Translations under genes and position numbers: made by a program
In this document: piece by piece, positions 22,674 through 34,985 of the stretch
Layout of the letters: each line of letters begins with the position of its first letter
How positions within the stretch are numbered: the first letter of the stretch is position 1
NCBI GenBank assembly: GCA_963556145.1
Contig: OY744466.1
Coordinates: 4,340,001 to 4,404,000 of the forward strand
Length of the DNA: 64,000 nt
Reading direction: 5' to 3'
Source of the DNA: Hygrocybe punicea
Lineage: Eukaryota > Basidiomycota > Agaricomycetes > Agaricales > Hygrophoraceae
The notes under the pieces: model-generated
What the model saw: only the letters and a program-made list of their open reading frames with translations
Database searches by the model: none
What the model was told of the DNA's origin: nothing

Positions 22674-25132
22674 TTATAATTTTTTTATGACACCAAGCTG
22701 CTCTTTGGATACCGCAATGAACGGGTTGTGGGGTGTGTCAGGTTTTGCGAGGACGCACATCCCCTCCCTGTTCATTTTATCAATCAGAAGAATGTCACCT
22801 GTGATTGAGTCACCTTTGATCACCACCACTAGCTCCTGAGGGCCTTGCGGATGTACCGGGTCGAGAAACTGAATAGGAATGTTCGTGTGCACAGTCGATA
22901 GGCGATCACGCATTTGAACATCAACATGTGTTCGATTTCCCCCATTGGATGACGGTAGGGTGAAACCAAGGCGACCGAATAGTGTACCACCTGCCCATTC
23001 TTTAGTAAAAGTCACCATAATCTTTAAGGCATAAAGTTGGCGGTCTGCGAGCCAAAGGTCCAGATCGGCTATGAAGAAGTCAGACACACAATGCAGAACA
23101 GATCGACAGCATGGCGTACCTTCTGCCTTGTCATCCGGCCTTCCAGGTGTCCGCGATGATGGGTCCCAAGCGGGACTGACTGGTTCTGAAAACATGTTGA
23201 CTGGGATGGGGGTAGATGGCGTGAGGGGAGTGGTCGACAGAGGAATGGGTGGTCGCATGGGCACGCTGGTTCCCGATCCAGTATACTCTCTCGCCTCCAT
23301 GACTCGAATTGGGCACTCTTGCAGTGGCAGCAGTGCACCATCATGGCTGCGATGCATTAGTTCGGTGCAACGCAACTGGAAACGATAAGACTCACTCAAA
23401 TATTGTTAAATCCCGAAACTTGAACATGGATTTTCGCACCGTGGCTTCTAACTCCACTATGGCGACCCCTCGGAAGTGATTTACGTCTTTGATGATACCT
23501 CGGTAGTCCTTGCAGGGTCCTTGAATAACTACAACACGCCGGCCGACTAGTGGATCCACAGTGTCACACTGTGCAACCTGTGTGCTAGGAACAGCGTCCG
23601 ATCGTCCCTCGCAGAAATCAAGATCTCTGACGAGTACCTGTACCTTCAAAAGATGCGTGAGGGGAGTGAAATGGGGATTATGAATGGGAATGAATTTACC
23701 TCGGTGGAGGAGGGCTCATGAAATGTTACTACAGAATTATTGCAAGAAACCACCCAGCCCGTCTTTCCGATCTCCCATCCTGACCTGACTTTGACGAAGT
23801 CGCCAGGCCGAAAGTGCCTCGTGATATGGACAGCGGGAACATCAATGACATTTTCCGAAGCACCCATTCCGCTGGGAAGGACCTGGATAATGGCAGCGCT
23901 GATGGCATGCACCTCGCCAATCACCCCCGCCCATCGACCCCAAGTGACTTCTACTCGATCTCCAGGACGTAGAGAAGAATTGGAAATTTGATTAAACGCA
24001 CCGGAGAGGTCGTTCGATTGAACACCCCCACTTGCCTGAAATTCGAGCAACTCGGCCACCGTCGGAATGGCCAGTTCCTGAACGAAGTCCTCTAAAATAA
24101 ATTGTTTCTCGAGGAGGCCGTTCTTGTATATTTCTTTTTGAAACTTCCAACACTGGTCGCACTTCTCCACCGAATCTGGCCCATATGCGTTGGCAATGCC
24201 ATCTTGATCAAATAGACACTTGGGAGGCCGGCTTTTCCGGGCCGCACCCTTCCGCTTTTTGCGTTCTAATCGCAGGCGAGGGATGAGAGCTACCTTGGCG
24301 GATATATGACTCTTAACCACAAGAATGTAGGCTAGATCCCCACGGTATAGGCCCGACGCAATCCGGACCCAGCTCCCTACCTGGGGATTGAAAAAGGACA
24401 CGGAGAGAGTGAGTAACGATACTGCCTCCTCGATGGGAACGCGGACAATGTCTCGTATAAAGATATTAGTCTGAGCACGGCAGGCTTCACAAATGTCGCG
24501 TTCGGATTTTGCCTCCACATAAATTTTGCCAGGAAGAGAAGGCCGGGTGAAAGCAGAAAGTATTTTCGGCTGCTGAGAGGAAACTGTGGAGTTAAACAGC
24601 AAACGATAGATGATGTTTTGTTCATCCATGCGCTGTCGAGACAACATCAGTACGACGGGAAAACTGGAGAAACCGTACTTACGTGGACTGGTACCATCCA
24701 GAGCGGGGCATCGTATATAGTTGGGAGCAGGGTAACCTGGGGCACATCCTCTTCCGGGATATAACGTTGGGCACACGGTCCATACTTTTCAGTGAACTCT
24801 TGGGCAATCCGAGCTAGGTCAGCATCTGGAAGTTCAAGTGGTTGATGATAGAAAAGATATTCTTCGCCCGAGCGGGCGTGTAAATCCTCATTTGCAACTG
24901 GAACCAAGTTCAAGTTAGCTTGTTGCAATGCTTGCGAGTGATCACCTACAAAGCTTGCTTTCACTCGCTTCATCGTCCGAGTCACTGTCCGAGTCATTGT
25001 CCAAGTCGGCCGTTGCTTCAATGTCTATATAATGCAAGGTATGGTTCTGTCCAGTGCACCCAATCAATTCTGAACTCTACACTGAAGTAAGCCCCAAGCG
25101 TGACTTACATTGACTCTAGCCTTTTTTCTCAT
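22674..25132 (-). CDS. Spt5-like protein with NGN-like and several KOW motifs
   Basis: Paralogue-type relative of transcription elongation factor Spt5, nuclear, expected to contact RNA polymerase II or chromatin. Exons: 25109-25132, 24950-25046, 24683-24897, 23700-24632, 23396-23643, 23120-23346, 22674-23068; total 712 aa, all junctions in frame. The N-terminus is acidic (DLDNDSDSDSDDEASES), as in Spt5. An NGN-like segment follows (GKIYVEAKSERDICEACR). KOW-type motifs: GSWVRIASGLYRGDLAYI, RPGDRVEVTWGRWAGVIG, RPGDFVKVRSGWEIGKTG and VGRRVVVIQGPCKDYRG. A Pro/Ser/Thr-rich linker precedes a C-terminal domain. Real Spt5 is longer and has a repeated C-terminal tail, which is absent, so this is one of the expanded Spt5-like proteins of mushrooms. 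A further 42-nt intron inside exon four (near 24360-24420) is possible. Confidence 0.82.
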
Positions 25133-25195
25133 TTTACACCAGAGTATTGTGATTGAATTCGAACATTGACTAAAACTATTTTATTGCATGATAAC

Positions 25196-25425
25196 TTAGG
25201 GCCGGTTCATTGTTCGCAAACGTTCATCCCTAATTGAATACGACTACTACTAGTAGTACGGAGCCTCGGTGTATGCAAGCAACGACTGGGTAGGGTTTTC
25301 CTGCACACACTGGCACTGGGCAGAAAATGCAGAGGACAACGGAAAGCATGACTATTCAAGCAAGAATTCGTACTTATGCCGTGATTGTTTAGGGCCGGTT
25401 CTGAAAAGGCTTGAACCGGCCCTAA
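25196..25425. mobile_element. Possible MITE with GGGCCGGTTC inverted ends
   Basis: TTAGGGCCGGTTC at 25196-25208 is matched by its reverse complement GAACCGGCCCTAA at 25413-25425. GG-starting ends next to TA/TTA resemble PIF/Harbinger or mariner-like MITEs. An extra direct copy at 25389-25401 forms a hairpin with the right end. Confidence 0.5.
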
Positions 25426-25431
25426 ACAATC
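25383..25431. repeat. Perfect 19-bp hairpin
   Basis: GATTGTTTAGGGCCGGTTC (25383-25401), an 11-base loop, and its exact reverse complement (25413-25431). Confidence 0.85.
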
Positions 25432-25699
25432 TCCGAATAAAACTTGAAAGCGTCAAGTTGAAGAATGCTTTCACTCTTTCTATACCGATACTGGAGTGTA
25501 ATATACAGTGCTAGTAGTACTAATAGTACCATAGTTGAACAGCAATGACTAAGGCTAAAAGTACTAAAGGCAAAAGAGGAGTAGGTCTTTCAAAGTTATA
25601 ATTTTGTGCCTCTGTTGCCAGTGGTTACTCACACATGGCTATCATCATGATAGGCTCTGGCTGGGGGATCTGAGAGACGGATCCATAACACCAGAAGTG

Positions 25700-27285
25700 G
25701 GGCAGTGCCACTACCAGCCCGAAAAAACAACGTCGTACCACCAGTCCGCGGTCAGCGTACCCCTCGATTCTCAAATGACCAAGTCAAACGAATTAAGTTA
25801 GCAAAATTGGTTGAACTGGAGGCCAAATTTTTTGAGAAGCGTGCAAAATGGTTTGGTGATTTTTTGGAGAAGCCCGGCAGTGAGTGTTTCCAGCTAATTG
25901 AGTTTTTACTTTCTTTGACAGAAAAAATGATTAGATACAGTTGTATGTAAGGGAATTAGGTTAGCGGACTTGCGAGAACGAGCGATCACGCAAGAATGCA
26001 TTCAAAAAGCCCAACAGCGCTTTGAAGAAATGCAAGCGTCTAATTTTCCTTCTTGTGGCACTTCCCGGAGATGGGTAGAGGACGTAGAGGATGAGCCTGA
26101 ATGGCTGGTAATATATGCAGGAGAGCATGAACTTGAAGATACAGAGGATGGAGGTACAAAGGGTGAAGGTACAAAGGGTGGAGGTACAAAGGGTAAAGGT
26201 ACAAAGGATGGAGGTACAGGAGGTGCAGGTACCGGAGGTGGACATCAGGTCAAGGTTAAGGTCAAGGATGGGTTCAATGTAACTTTGTCATTCCTGATGG
26301 TGATACTTGTGATAATGAAGATTTGCAGGAAAAAGAGGTCCAATTCATGCTTGAAGCAGCACAAGATTTATTTGCGGAGAATCCACCAGTTTGTCCGGAG
26401 GTGGGGGACGACAAGCGACATCAAGAGTCAGCACATTATCCATTCCTGGATTACGATATACTCTCAGATGAGGAAGATATGGGAAATAAAGAAGTAATAA
26501 TCGTAATCTTTAAATGTCTCTGGCTGAATCATTTCTGCACAGTTAATGCATGAGAACACCAAGGATCCGTTCTCTGCTGATGCTCATGAACCCATAGGGC
26601 TAAGGCACGATGTACAGTCATGGCACCAACAAGCACATGAAGTAAGTACTATGGTTTTGTCAGATTTGATACTTTCTCAAAGTAACTCAGGCCGAGGGGC
26701 TCGTTCCCTCTGCTGATCTCCTTGGCACACATAGTGCCCAAAGATTAAAGTCTTCCCGTCGTTACTTACAAGCCACAGAAAAGCACACGTCATATCTCAA
26801 CAAGATATTGGAATGACTGTGTCCGAAAGAATGGAACCGCCTGCAACGAGCTCACAAGGCTGGCCGCTGGTATCAAGATATCGAACAATCTTGCTTCCTG
26901 GGTACAGCTACAGTCTGGAAGCTTCAGGTTGATGTTCACATTGATCAGAATGATTTTGAGTTGTGTGTTCTGACCTGTGGAGGTAATTTTGTTGGGGGTG
27001 GTTTGTATTTACCGGACCTGAATTTGTGCCTAACGCAAGTGCCTCAACCTTTTGAATATCTTTTGGGTTGACAGACAACACCTTAGGTACAACCCTGGCG
27101 ATATTGTTATTATCAGATCACAGTACTTATTCCATGCAATTGGGAAGTGGGACCCAGGTCCCATGTTGCCCGAACACACCTGTACACCAGGTCGTGTTGC
27201 TTGGGTTTATTTCACACATCGTGACGTAGTTTTGGAGTTGGAAGGAAAGCCCAAGGACTGGGTAATTCTGGGACAAAAAAAATAA
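25700..27285 (+). pseudogene. 2-oxoglutarate/Fe(II) dioxygenase-like protein, broken
   Basis: The C-terminal part carries a double-stranded beta-helix pattern: VWKLQVDVHIDQNDFELC holds the HxD metal pair, GGGLYLPDLN the central strand, and YNPGDIVIIRSQYLFHAIG the distal histidine, followed by TPGRV with the arginine. An intron with GC donor joins the last two (about 27028-27087). Upstream segments (25705-25881, 25970-26280, 26340-26500, 26552-26638, 26692-26930) are helical or charged and only join with frame changes. A TGA at 26814-26816 breaks the domain just before it; CGA or AAA would suit. This looks like the transposon-linked oxygenases of mushrooms, possibly TET/JBP-related. No catalytic claim is made for the broken copy. 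Confidence 0.55.
26153..26242 (+). repeat. 15-bp coding minisatellite, six units
   Basis: Six units beginning GGTAC and 15 bases long encode GTKGE/GTKGG/GTKGK/GTKDG/GTGGA/GTGGG. Lies within the broken oxygenase gene; unit length is a multiple of three, so copy number changes keep frame. Confidence 0.85.
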
Positions 27286-27559
27286 GACTGGAGTTGGCTA
27301 GTTTATTATCATTCCCACTTGGGATCCCACAGTTCATGTTATCGATATTACTTAGTTGTAAACAGAGATCACTTGTTCAACTTGATATATTCATGCAAAT
27401 AGCACAAGAGCAGCAACATTACACAACCTAATATGGCCTTGTGATACCACCTCGGCCCCGTGCACCTTCCCCTCACTGACCAGCTTGACCTGTCGTATAA
27501 CGACAAATTTGACTGCTCCGGCCTCCGTGAGAAGCCAATACAGCTGGGATGTCCAAGTC

Positions 27560-28215
27560 ATTGTGTAATGATTGTCACAGGTTTTTTCCCACGACCCGTA
27601 CCCGTACCCGTCAAAACCCGTGCCCGCCGAGTACGGGGCCGCAGGTCACTCACTATGTAGAAAATTTATGATAAGTATTATTAAAATAAAATTGAGAGAT
27701 GGTCAGGCGTAGGACGTAGGAACACCTGCTTACCCTACTAACTGTTGCCACCCCATGTCCGTCGGCACCAATACATCGTCGTCATCCGTGTCACCCTCCT
27801 GGGTACCTTGCGGTTGCTGCACCGACGTCAATTGACGTGACAGAGCGTGTCCGCGAGGTGCATTTGGAGAGCCGTTGGCCGTGGTGATCCATGTGGGATG
27901 TCGGCACAAATGGTGCTGACATGTGGATGTCGCCTAACGGGAGTGGGCGTGGTCATTGATGACATGCCGCTGTGGTTGTGGGAGGGATGGTTAGTCTTCG
28001 CGTTTGCGTTTGTGTTTGCTTTGTGGATGTGGGTATGGGTGTGGTGTGGGCGTTATATGTTGTGCGTTGTCGCGGTTGGTGATAGGTGTTGTAAGATAGA
28101 ACAAATAAAAACTTATCTATCTATGGCAGCGGGGGTGGGTGCACCACTCCCCGCTGCATTTCTCTTCGTCTTCTGCCGTTGTCTGCGGTTGTTGCTGTTG
28201 TGTTAAAGGTAAGGT
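27560..28215. repeat. Dispersed repeat with ACCCGT runs and GTGCAC hairpin
   Basis: Contains CCCGTACCCGTACCCGTC near 27594, a GTCAATTGACGTG block near 27828, and at 28127-28158 a near-perfect hairpin (GCAGCGGGG, centre GGTGCACC, CCCCGCTGC). The same order of landmarks occurs at 51520-52400, 53460-54260 and partly at 8330-8960. Family identity unknown. Confidence 0.55.
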
Positions 28216-28464
28216 TGCGTCATGCGGATGTGAGCCAACATTTGAGTGATGAAATAACCGAACAAAAATGGGTAATATATATAACGTGCAGGACTCACCT
28301 TTTTTACGAGAAACCGACCGAAACCCGCACAGGTCACAAGATCCGTGTCAGTCATCATGTGCATGAAAGCGAGTGAGCTCTGTTTAGGAGCTGTCGAGGA
28401 CGTCACCATAAATGCAGAGTCACGTTGACGCCTGCCCACCTTTACTATTGTTGCATGCATTTCA

Positions 28465-29010
28465 ATATCCGACTCGCGAGGGCGTCCTCGCCCGAAAGTT
28501 GAGGCAGCGCTAGCTATTGAATACGAGAGCTGAGAGAAACTGGTCGTATTTGGCCTTCACAACGAGTGTTTCCTTCCCGGGGTCCTTGACCCTCCAGAAA
28601 CTGGCCCAGCAGTACAGGGCCCTCTAAACCATTCCGCCAAGGCATTGCCTACGGTTGGTGGCTGCAAAGGAAATACAGGAGATGGAAAGCGGCATGAGCG
28701 GGTTTTAGAACGGAATGCCGATGACAAGCTGGGAGGAATCGATGGATGATATCCGACTCGTGAGGGCGTCCTCGCCCGAAAGTTGAGGCAGTGCTGGCTA
28801 TTGAATACGAGCTGCTGAGAGAAACCGGTCGTATTTGGCCTTCACAACGAGTGTTTCCTTCCCGGGGTCCTTGACCCTCCAGAAACTGGCCCAGCAGTAC
28901 AGGGCCCTCTAAACCATTCCGCCAAGGCCGCATTGCCTACGGTCGGTGGCTGCAAAGGAAATACAGGGGATGGAAAGCGGCGTGAGCGGGTTTTACGGAA
29001 TGCCAATGAC
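28465..29010. repeat. 284-bp tandem duplication
   Basis: Two units start ATATCCGACTCG at 28465 and 28749 and run in parallel through GGCGTCCTCGCCCGAAAGTT, GAGTGTTTCCTTCCCGGGGT and GCAAAGGAAATACAGG. A third, partial copy lies inverted at about 44476-44610. Confidence 0.85.
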
Positions 29011-29929
29011 ATCCTTGGCGTGAAGTGCCTAACCTAAATCGAAGACAGGATCAGTGTTGAGAAACAGAGAATGAACGGTTCCCAAAGCAAGTGTATTTAC
29101 GGATTATGTTCTGACGATAACCCGGTCAGCAACGAAAAAGGGGTGGTTGGACCTCACGTGCACGAGGTCGTAACCTTCGCAGCAAAGTCAATTATAGTCA
29201 TTTCTTGAGGATTAAAAACAACTAAGTCTACGGTGTACATGGTTAAACGAGGCAAATACTACGATGTAGGTGGGGGGTTTAAAACTAATTGTTGTGCATG
29301 ACGTTCGGATGGGTGGCTAAAAAAATACGGCTTCAAGCTTCAGCTCACGTTTTATTGCAGTAGGGCCAGCTAGAGGTCCTCATACAGGAATTGCACTTGC
29401 AAGTCCAGCGCACATCCCGGAGCAGCTCTCCGGATTCTGTTCTAAGTTCACCCTACCTGAGCCCTAATAGGGTGTTCTCTGCTTTCTATGATACATTCCG
29501 CAGATTGTTCCTCTAGCCTGAGATTCACTCTTTGGATTGGAACAGCCCATTCATTGGCGGAAGAAAATCCGAGAAGCTTAAAGTTCAGTCATCAAGATCG
29601 TTGTAATATACATTTTCACTGTTTCTAAGTCCATAATTCAAAAATTTACTGGTAGTACTAGTAGGTGGTAGTGAATTTACAATGTAAGCGGGTACTGCTC
29701 AGGCTTGTTAAACTATCGCCGAACCCTCACCGTAATGATACTATTATTAATAATTGCGGCAAGGCCACTCCTTCACGTGATTTTGGAGGCCTGCCCTAAA
29801 CAAGTTTGCGACAAAGACAGGCGTGTGACATTTAAGTTCTGTTTCTTTACTTCAATGATAATAATAATCCAGCCATGATCATAGTCGTTGTGACCGCTTT
29901 ATAATTTAGCTAGTAGTATGTGGATGTAA
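29011..29929. other. AT-rich intergenic
   Basis: No gene. A stretch at about 29270-29355 (GTTCGGATGGGTGG core) recurs inverted at about 41285-41375 next to the broken transposase copy. Confidence 0.45.
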
Positions 29930-30380
29930 TGGAAAACTGGACCAGCCCGGTTGGGATCGACACAGAGGAGTGTTGCAACTTCCCGACAGCCCAATAAATC
30001 AGATACTTGCTCGTATGTCCTGCATACGAATTGACAGCTTCGAGCACAGGCCCACATGTGACGGTCGTCATGTAAGAGGTGGATCTCGTCAATGATGAGC
30101 AGGCGGACGAGGTTAGTGATCCGTTTGACTCCACGCAGCTGATTTGCACACCGCTTGGGGTGTATGCGTCTCACCACAATCTTGTTGTAGAGCATGCTGA
30201 CAGTGATGCCCTGTTTCTCGCGCTGACCATTCACCATGAGGAAATGTCACTTGAACTGTTGGGAAGACCCTCAACTTCATGCCAAGTTTGCAGGTCAACC
30301 ACTGGGAACAGGCCCGCGGTGACTGCGCATCATGGTGTGCGATGCGGAGGGCCACGGTGAGCATCCAACTCCTACTCTTT
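29930..30380 (-). pseudogene. Brr2/Ski2-type RNA helicase fragment
   Basis: Reading backwards, NLVRLLIIDEIHLLH at about 30065-30110 is the DExH box region of Brr2-class helicases (U5 snRNP helicase family). After a frame change GPVLEAV continues the family pattern, then, changing frame again, REVATLLCVDPNRAG matches the segment after the SAT motif. The part between is missing and there is no start or C-terminus. It is therefore a short deleted fragment, probably captured by mobile DNA. Confidence 0.6.
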
Positions 30381-30672
30381 TGACAGTATGCTTCGAACAT
30401 CGGAGATACACCTTTATAAGCCCTTCAAGTTCATGTTTTAATCCTACTCACATCGTCACGGCAGTAGTTGCCTTCTTAAATCATGTGTACAGTAGAATTT
30501 CGAGTTCATACAATTTTCAGCCTCAAACAAATGATCATAACTAAGCCATCTGCGAGTCTGGGTTTGAATCCTACTTGACTCACTCGTCTGAGTCACGGAC
30601 GCCCTACCAATGATTCATCCGCTGTCATAAACCCGCACCGGTCCTGAAGTTCGCGGGAACCTGCCCACTAGT
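30381..30672. promoter_or_regulatory. Upstream region of Plavaka-type gene
   Basis: From about 30450 on, this sequence matches the stretch before the broken transposase copy (CTACTCACATCGT at both loci), so the duplicated unit includes the 5' flank. No TATA element was identified with confidence. Confidence 0.35.
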
Positions 30673-33600
30673 ATGAGTGTGCCCTTACTTGGACGGAGTG
30701 TGGAGTCAGTTTGTGTGTGTGGCCGATCTTTCTGGCAGTTCAGTGCTTTCACCAACCACAAGCGCACCTGCCAATCGTCGAAGAAGCGCCTTTCCAGTGC
30801 TCTGGACAAGGCAAAACAGCTCTGGAAAGGTCCCAAGAGGCGTCGACTTCTTTCATTGTCTTTGGAGACTGATGAAGTGCCTCTGGTGGGTTTGGCACCC
30901 CAGGCAGCAGACCCAGTGGTTGCAATCGAGGTACCTATTTTGAGGATGAAGAAAGATAACCGCTCATTAAACGTTGTTTGTAGATTGGTGTTGTTCCGGA
31001 TGATGAAAACCAAGCCAATGACTCCCATATGTCTATGATGGAGCGTGCACCATGGACCCGAAGACTTAATCGTCGACTCCCTCTACGATTCAGAGATCCA
31101 CTGCCGCAACCGCCACCACTTTTACCACCGCCATCCCTCATCCGTTCTATCGCGTCTACTTCGCAGTCAACGGCAAACAATAGAACGGCTTCAAGTTCGT
31201 CGTTGGGCTCGAGCTCAGGAGCGGTACGCCGTCGACTGTGCCAAGTGTTCAGGACAGTACGCAACATATTCGGGCTATCACGGCTGTACCACACTGCAGA
31301 ATTGCCTTCGCACGATCCAGAGGAGTGCAACGAGTTATCTGATATCCCATCTCAAGCCCCTTCCACATCCGCTCCGCCAACATTTTATCCTTATCTGAAC
31401 CACAGCTCATTCCGCTTAGGCGACTGGTATTGGAATGGCGGCGTCCAGAAATCTCAGTCTAGCTTTAATGAGCTTTTGGACATTGTTGGACATTGTGGCT
31501 TCGAGCCTGCAGCCGTTCGAGACACCAAATGGAGTGAGATCAATAATATTCTAGCAAGCGGTGAAGATGAAGAATGGTTGGATGAGGATGCTGGATGGAA
31601 ACATACGCCTGTGACAATTGAAGTACCCTATCAGCTTCGCCGTGGCGTCTCCCCAGATCCTGACGCTGGTCCTCAAAGTTACACGATTGACGACTTCTAT
31701 CACCGCAGTCTGGTTTCGGTCATTTGGGAAAAGCTTTCGAACTCAACAGGAAATCATCGGCATTTTCATTACGAACCATTCGAGCTGAATTGGCAGCCGG
31801 GCGAAGTTCCTCACCCGGTGCGTGTTCAGGGTGAACTGTACACATCTCCTGCCTTCATCGATGCCCATCGCGAACTGCAAGATTCTCCTGCAGAGCCAGG
31901 TTGCTCACTTCCACGCGTGGTCGTTGCACTGATGTTCTGGTCTGATGTTACACACCTGACATCTTTTGGTGATGCGAAGATTTGGCCCCTTTACATGTTT
32001 TTCGGAAACGAATCCAAATATTACCGGTGTAAACCCTCATGCCATCTCTGTCACCACATTGCGTATTTTCATTCGGTGGGTGCCATATGTTCGCTGATTG
32101 CCGGATCATGGCTGATCATCTATGCAATAGCTTCCTGGGGCCTTCAAGGATTTTGCCACCAAGCAGACAGCAGGAGGAAAAGAACCCAGTGATCAATTCA
32201 TGGCGCACTGCGCTCGGGAGCTCATGCACGCCCAATGGATGATTCTACTTGATGATGAGTTTCTGGAAGCTTGGGTGCACGGCATCGTGATTACATGCTG
32301 TGATGGGATTACAAGACGGTTCTACCCCCGAATATTCACCTATTCTGCGGATTATCCTGAGAAGTACGCCATCTATTCACAACCGTGACCAATTGGAATG
32401 AACTGACACAGCAATCTTTACACAGAATCCTCCTCGCTAGTATTCGTAAAATGCCTGCCCTTTGCCCTTGTCCACGGTGTCTCACCCCGATGTCACACTT
32501 TCATAACCTTGGGACAGCTTCGGATATACAACGTCGGGTAACATTGGCTCGTGTCGATGATCGTGGTCGACAGAACTTGGTTTTCGCTGCTCGGAAGCTA
32601 ATATATGAAAGGCACCAACAAGTGAATAGTACAGCTGTGGATAATTTCCTGAAAGAGACTTCTTTGGTTCCAAACCTAGTATGTCTGTTGCTATAATAAT
32701 GTTATGCTTAACTTTTGCAATTAACTCTTGTGATTTAGAATGCCTTTTCTGGTAGACTGGGACGCTTCGGCTTCGTTTTGTACTTGATGCTGGTAGTCGA
32801 TTTATTGCATGAAATGGAGCTGGGTGTTTGGAAAAGCCTCTTCATCCATCTCCTGCGGATTCTGGAATCACACCAGGGAGCAAATTTGGTTGCAGAATTA
32901 GATCGTCGGTAAGACATTTATTGATGTATTGCTGTCGCCGATCCTAATTATGGACAAAGCTATCGGCAACTCCCTTCTTTTGGAAGGGATGCGATCCGAC
33001 GATTCCCAGTTAATTGTTCTGAACTGAAAAACATGGCTGCCCGGGATTACGAGAATCTCTTGCAGGTATGATAAAGTCTTCTCAGGTTACCATATTCATT
33101 ATATGTCGATCAGTGTGCTATTCCTGTTTTTGAAGGATTGCATCCAGAACCGCACAATCAACAGATCTTGGATCTCTTGTTTGTGGCGGCACATTGGCAC
33201 AGCCTGGCCAAATTACGGATGCACAATGACTTGACTCTCGACGTCATGGATGCCGTCACAATTTCTTTGGGTGAGAAACTTCGCGAATTCAACGACATGA
33301 CATGTTCTGCCTTCGTGACTCGGGAGCTTGAACGGGAGCTCAACGCACGCGTTCGCCGGCAAGCTAAAGAGGCAGCAAAGAAAAATAATACCGAAGGCCG
33401 TCGCTCCGGTTCTGACACTGTCGATCCGAGGACTAATGCTCAACGTCTTAAGCATTTCAATCTCAATACATACAAGGCTCACGCCCTGGGTGATTACACT
33501 GCTACAATTAGAAGATATGGCACCACAGACTCTTACTCAACAGAGCCGGTAAGTATCTTCAAATCCAAACCGAAAATGATTTATTCTGAATAGCTTTGTA

Positions 33601-34985
33601 GGGTGAACTGGAGCACCGCTCGCCAAAAGCATGGTATACCCGCACAAGTCGCAAACGGTTTATTCAGCAAATGATGCGCATCGAGCGGCGGCAGACCCGT
33701 ATCCGTCGTATCCGCGAACAATACCGAAAGGCGGGGAAGACTATGCAAGAGGACGTCTCCAATAAACCTGACGTGCATCACAATATTGGGAAATCTCAAA
33801 ATTTTCCTGAGAGTATCCCGCTTTTCTTGCAGAAACATGCAGGTGATCCTGCGGTCAAGGTATTGGCTCATGCTCGTGACCGAGACAAACTAAGTCATGC
33901 TTATTCATTGCCAGGACTTCATTCCGAAACTCAAAGATCATTTACTTCCTCGAATCAAAGCTGTCTTGTCCGAAGAAGCTTCCACGGCGGATGGCATTCC
34001 ATCCCAGCCTTTCAACTATGGGTTAGCAGACCTATTGTTCACCGAACCACATGAGACTATCCAAACTGCCTGCAACTCGGTGCTGTTCAAACATGATCGC
34101 ATATACCGCCATCATCTCGCCCGATTCAATTACACGACCTATGATGTTCGACGATGTCAGGATGTGGTCAATCCCAACACCTCCCACTGTGATATCACGC
34201 TCCTTGCAAATCCCGAAGACCTTGAGGGGAATGCAAACCATCCATTTTTATATGCACGCGTTCTTGGAATTTTCCACACAAACGTTATTTACACAGGAAC
34301 TGGGATGCTGGACTATTGGCCAAGAAAGCTGGAGTTCTTATGGGTGCGATGGTTCCAATATGTAGGAAGCCATGGCGTTGCTTGGGAAGACCTTCGTTTG
34401 GATTGTGTTCGATTTCCCCCAATGGCAAGTGATGGTGCGTTTGGATTTGTAGATCCAAGGGATGTATTGCGGGGATGCCACGTTATGCCCAGGTTTGCAA
34501 AAGGAAGAGTCCATCGTGATGGGGTTGGCCTGTCACGCTGTGCGGCTGATTCGAACGACTGGCTTTACTACTACATTGACAGGTCCTATAATGGTTTGAT
34601 AGTATACTCTCAGGTACTCAATTTTTTTCTCTCCTGTAGATTTGTGGACCGCGATATGACCATGCGCTATCACTGGGGTCTCGCCGTCGGGCATACCTAT
34701 ACACATGGTCAAGCTTCGAGCAGGGTCGCGCCCTCCAATCGGTCTTCCCATTCTGTTGAATGCGATATGGAATCGGAAGTGACGCCAGCGGTCCCTGAAA
34801 ACTTAGATCCAGGTGCAAACAACAACCAGGCGTTCAATGAAGAAGGATCCGATACCGAACAATGGGAACGAAGTCGGGATGATTGGGAAGATGCCGATGA
34901 TTTGAGTGATGGGCACGCTGACCGGGAGCGTGAAGAATTCAGTGATGATGAGATGGTTCTGGCCATGGATGACATGTATGGGTAG
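30673..34985 (+). CDS. Plavaka-type transposase, apparently intact
   Basis: Transposase-family protein of basidiomycete Plavaka elements (CACTA-related DNA transposons). Ten exons with no internal stop: 30673-30930, 30984-32075, 32131-32363, 32426-32678, 32739-32908, 32960-33065, 33114-33548, 33602-33859, 33915-34582, 34640-34985; 1272 aa, every junction in frame. The N-terminus has a C2H2-like finger (CVCGRSFWQFSAFTNHKRTC). Family landmarks follow in order: LGDWYWNGGVQKSQSSF, DDFYHRSLVSVI, VQGELYTSPAFIDAHREL, LMFWSDVTHLTSFGDAKIWP, FFGNESKYYRCKPSCHLCHH, GIVITCCDGITRRFYPRIFTY, CPCPRCLTPM, VVDLLHEMELGVWKS, LRMHNDLTLDVMDAVT and FNYTTYDVRRCQD, then an acidic tail ending DDMYG. Terminal inverted repeats of the element were not located. 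A rearranged copy lies at 41490-42640. Confidence 0.85.

Noticed and set aside
30550..30590. tRNA-like T-arm (GGGTTTGAATCC)
   Set aside because: No acceptor stem or anticodon arm could be folded around it.
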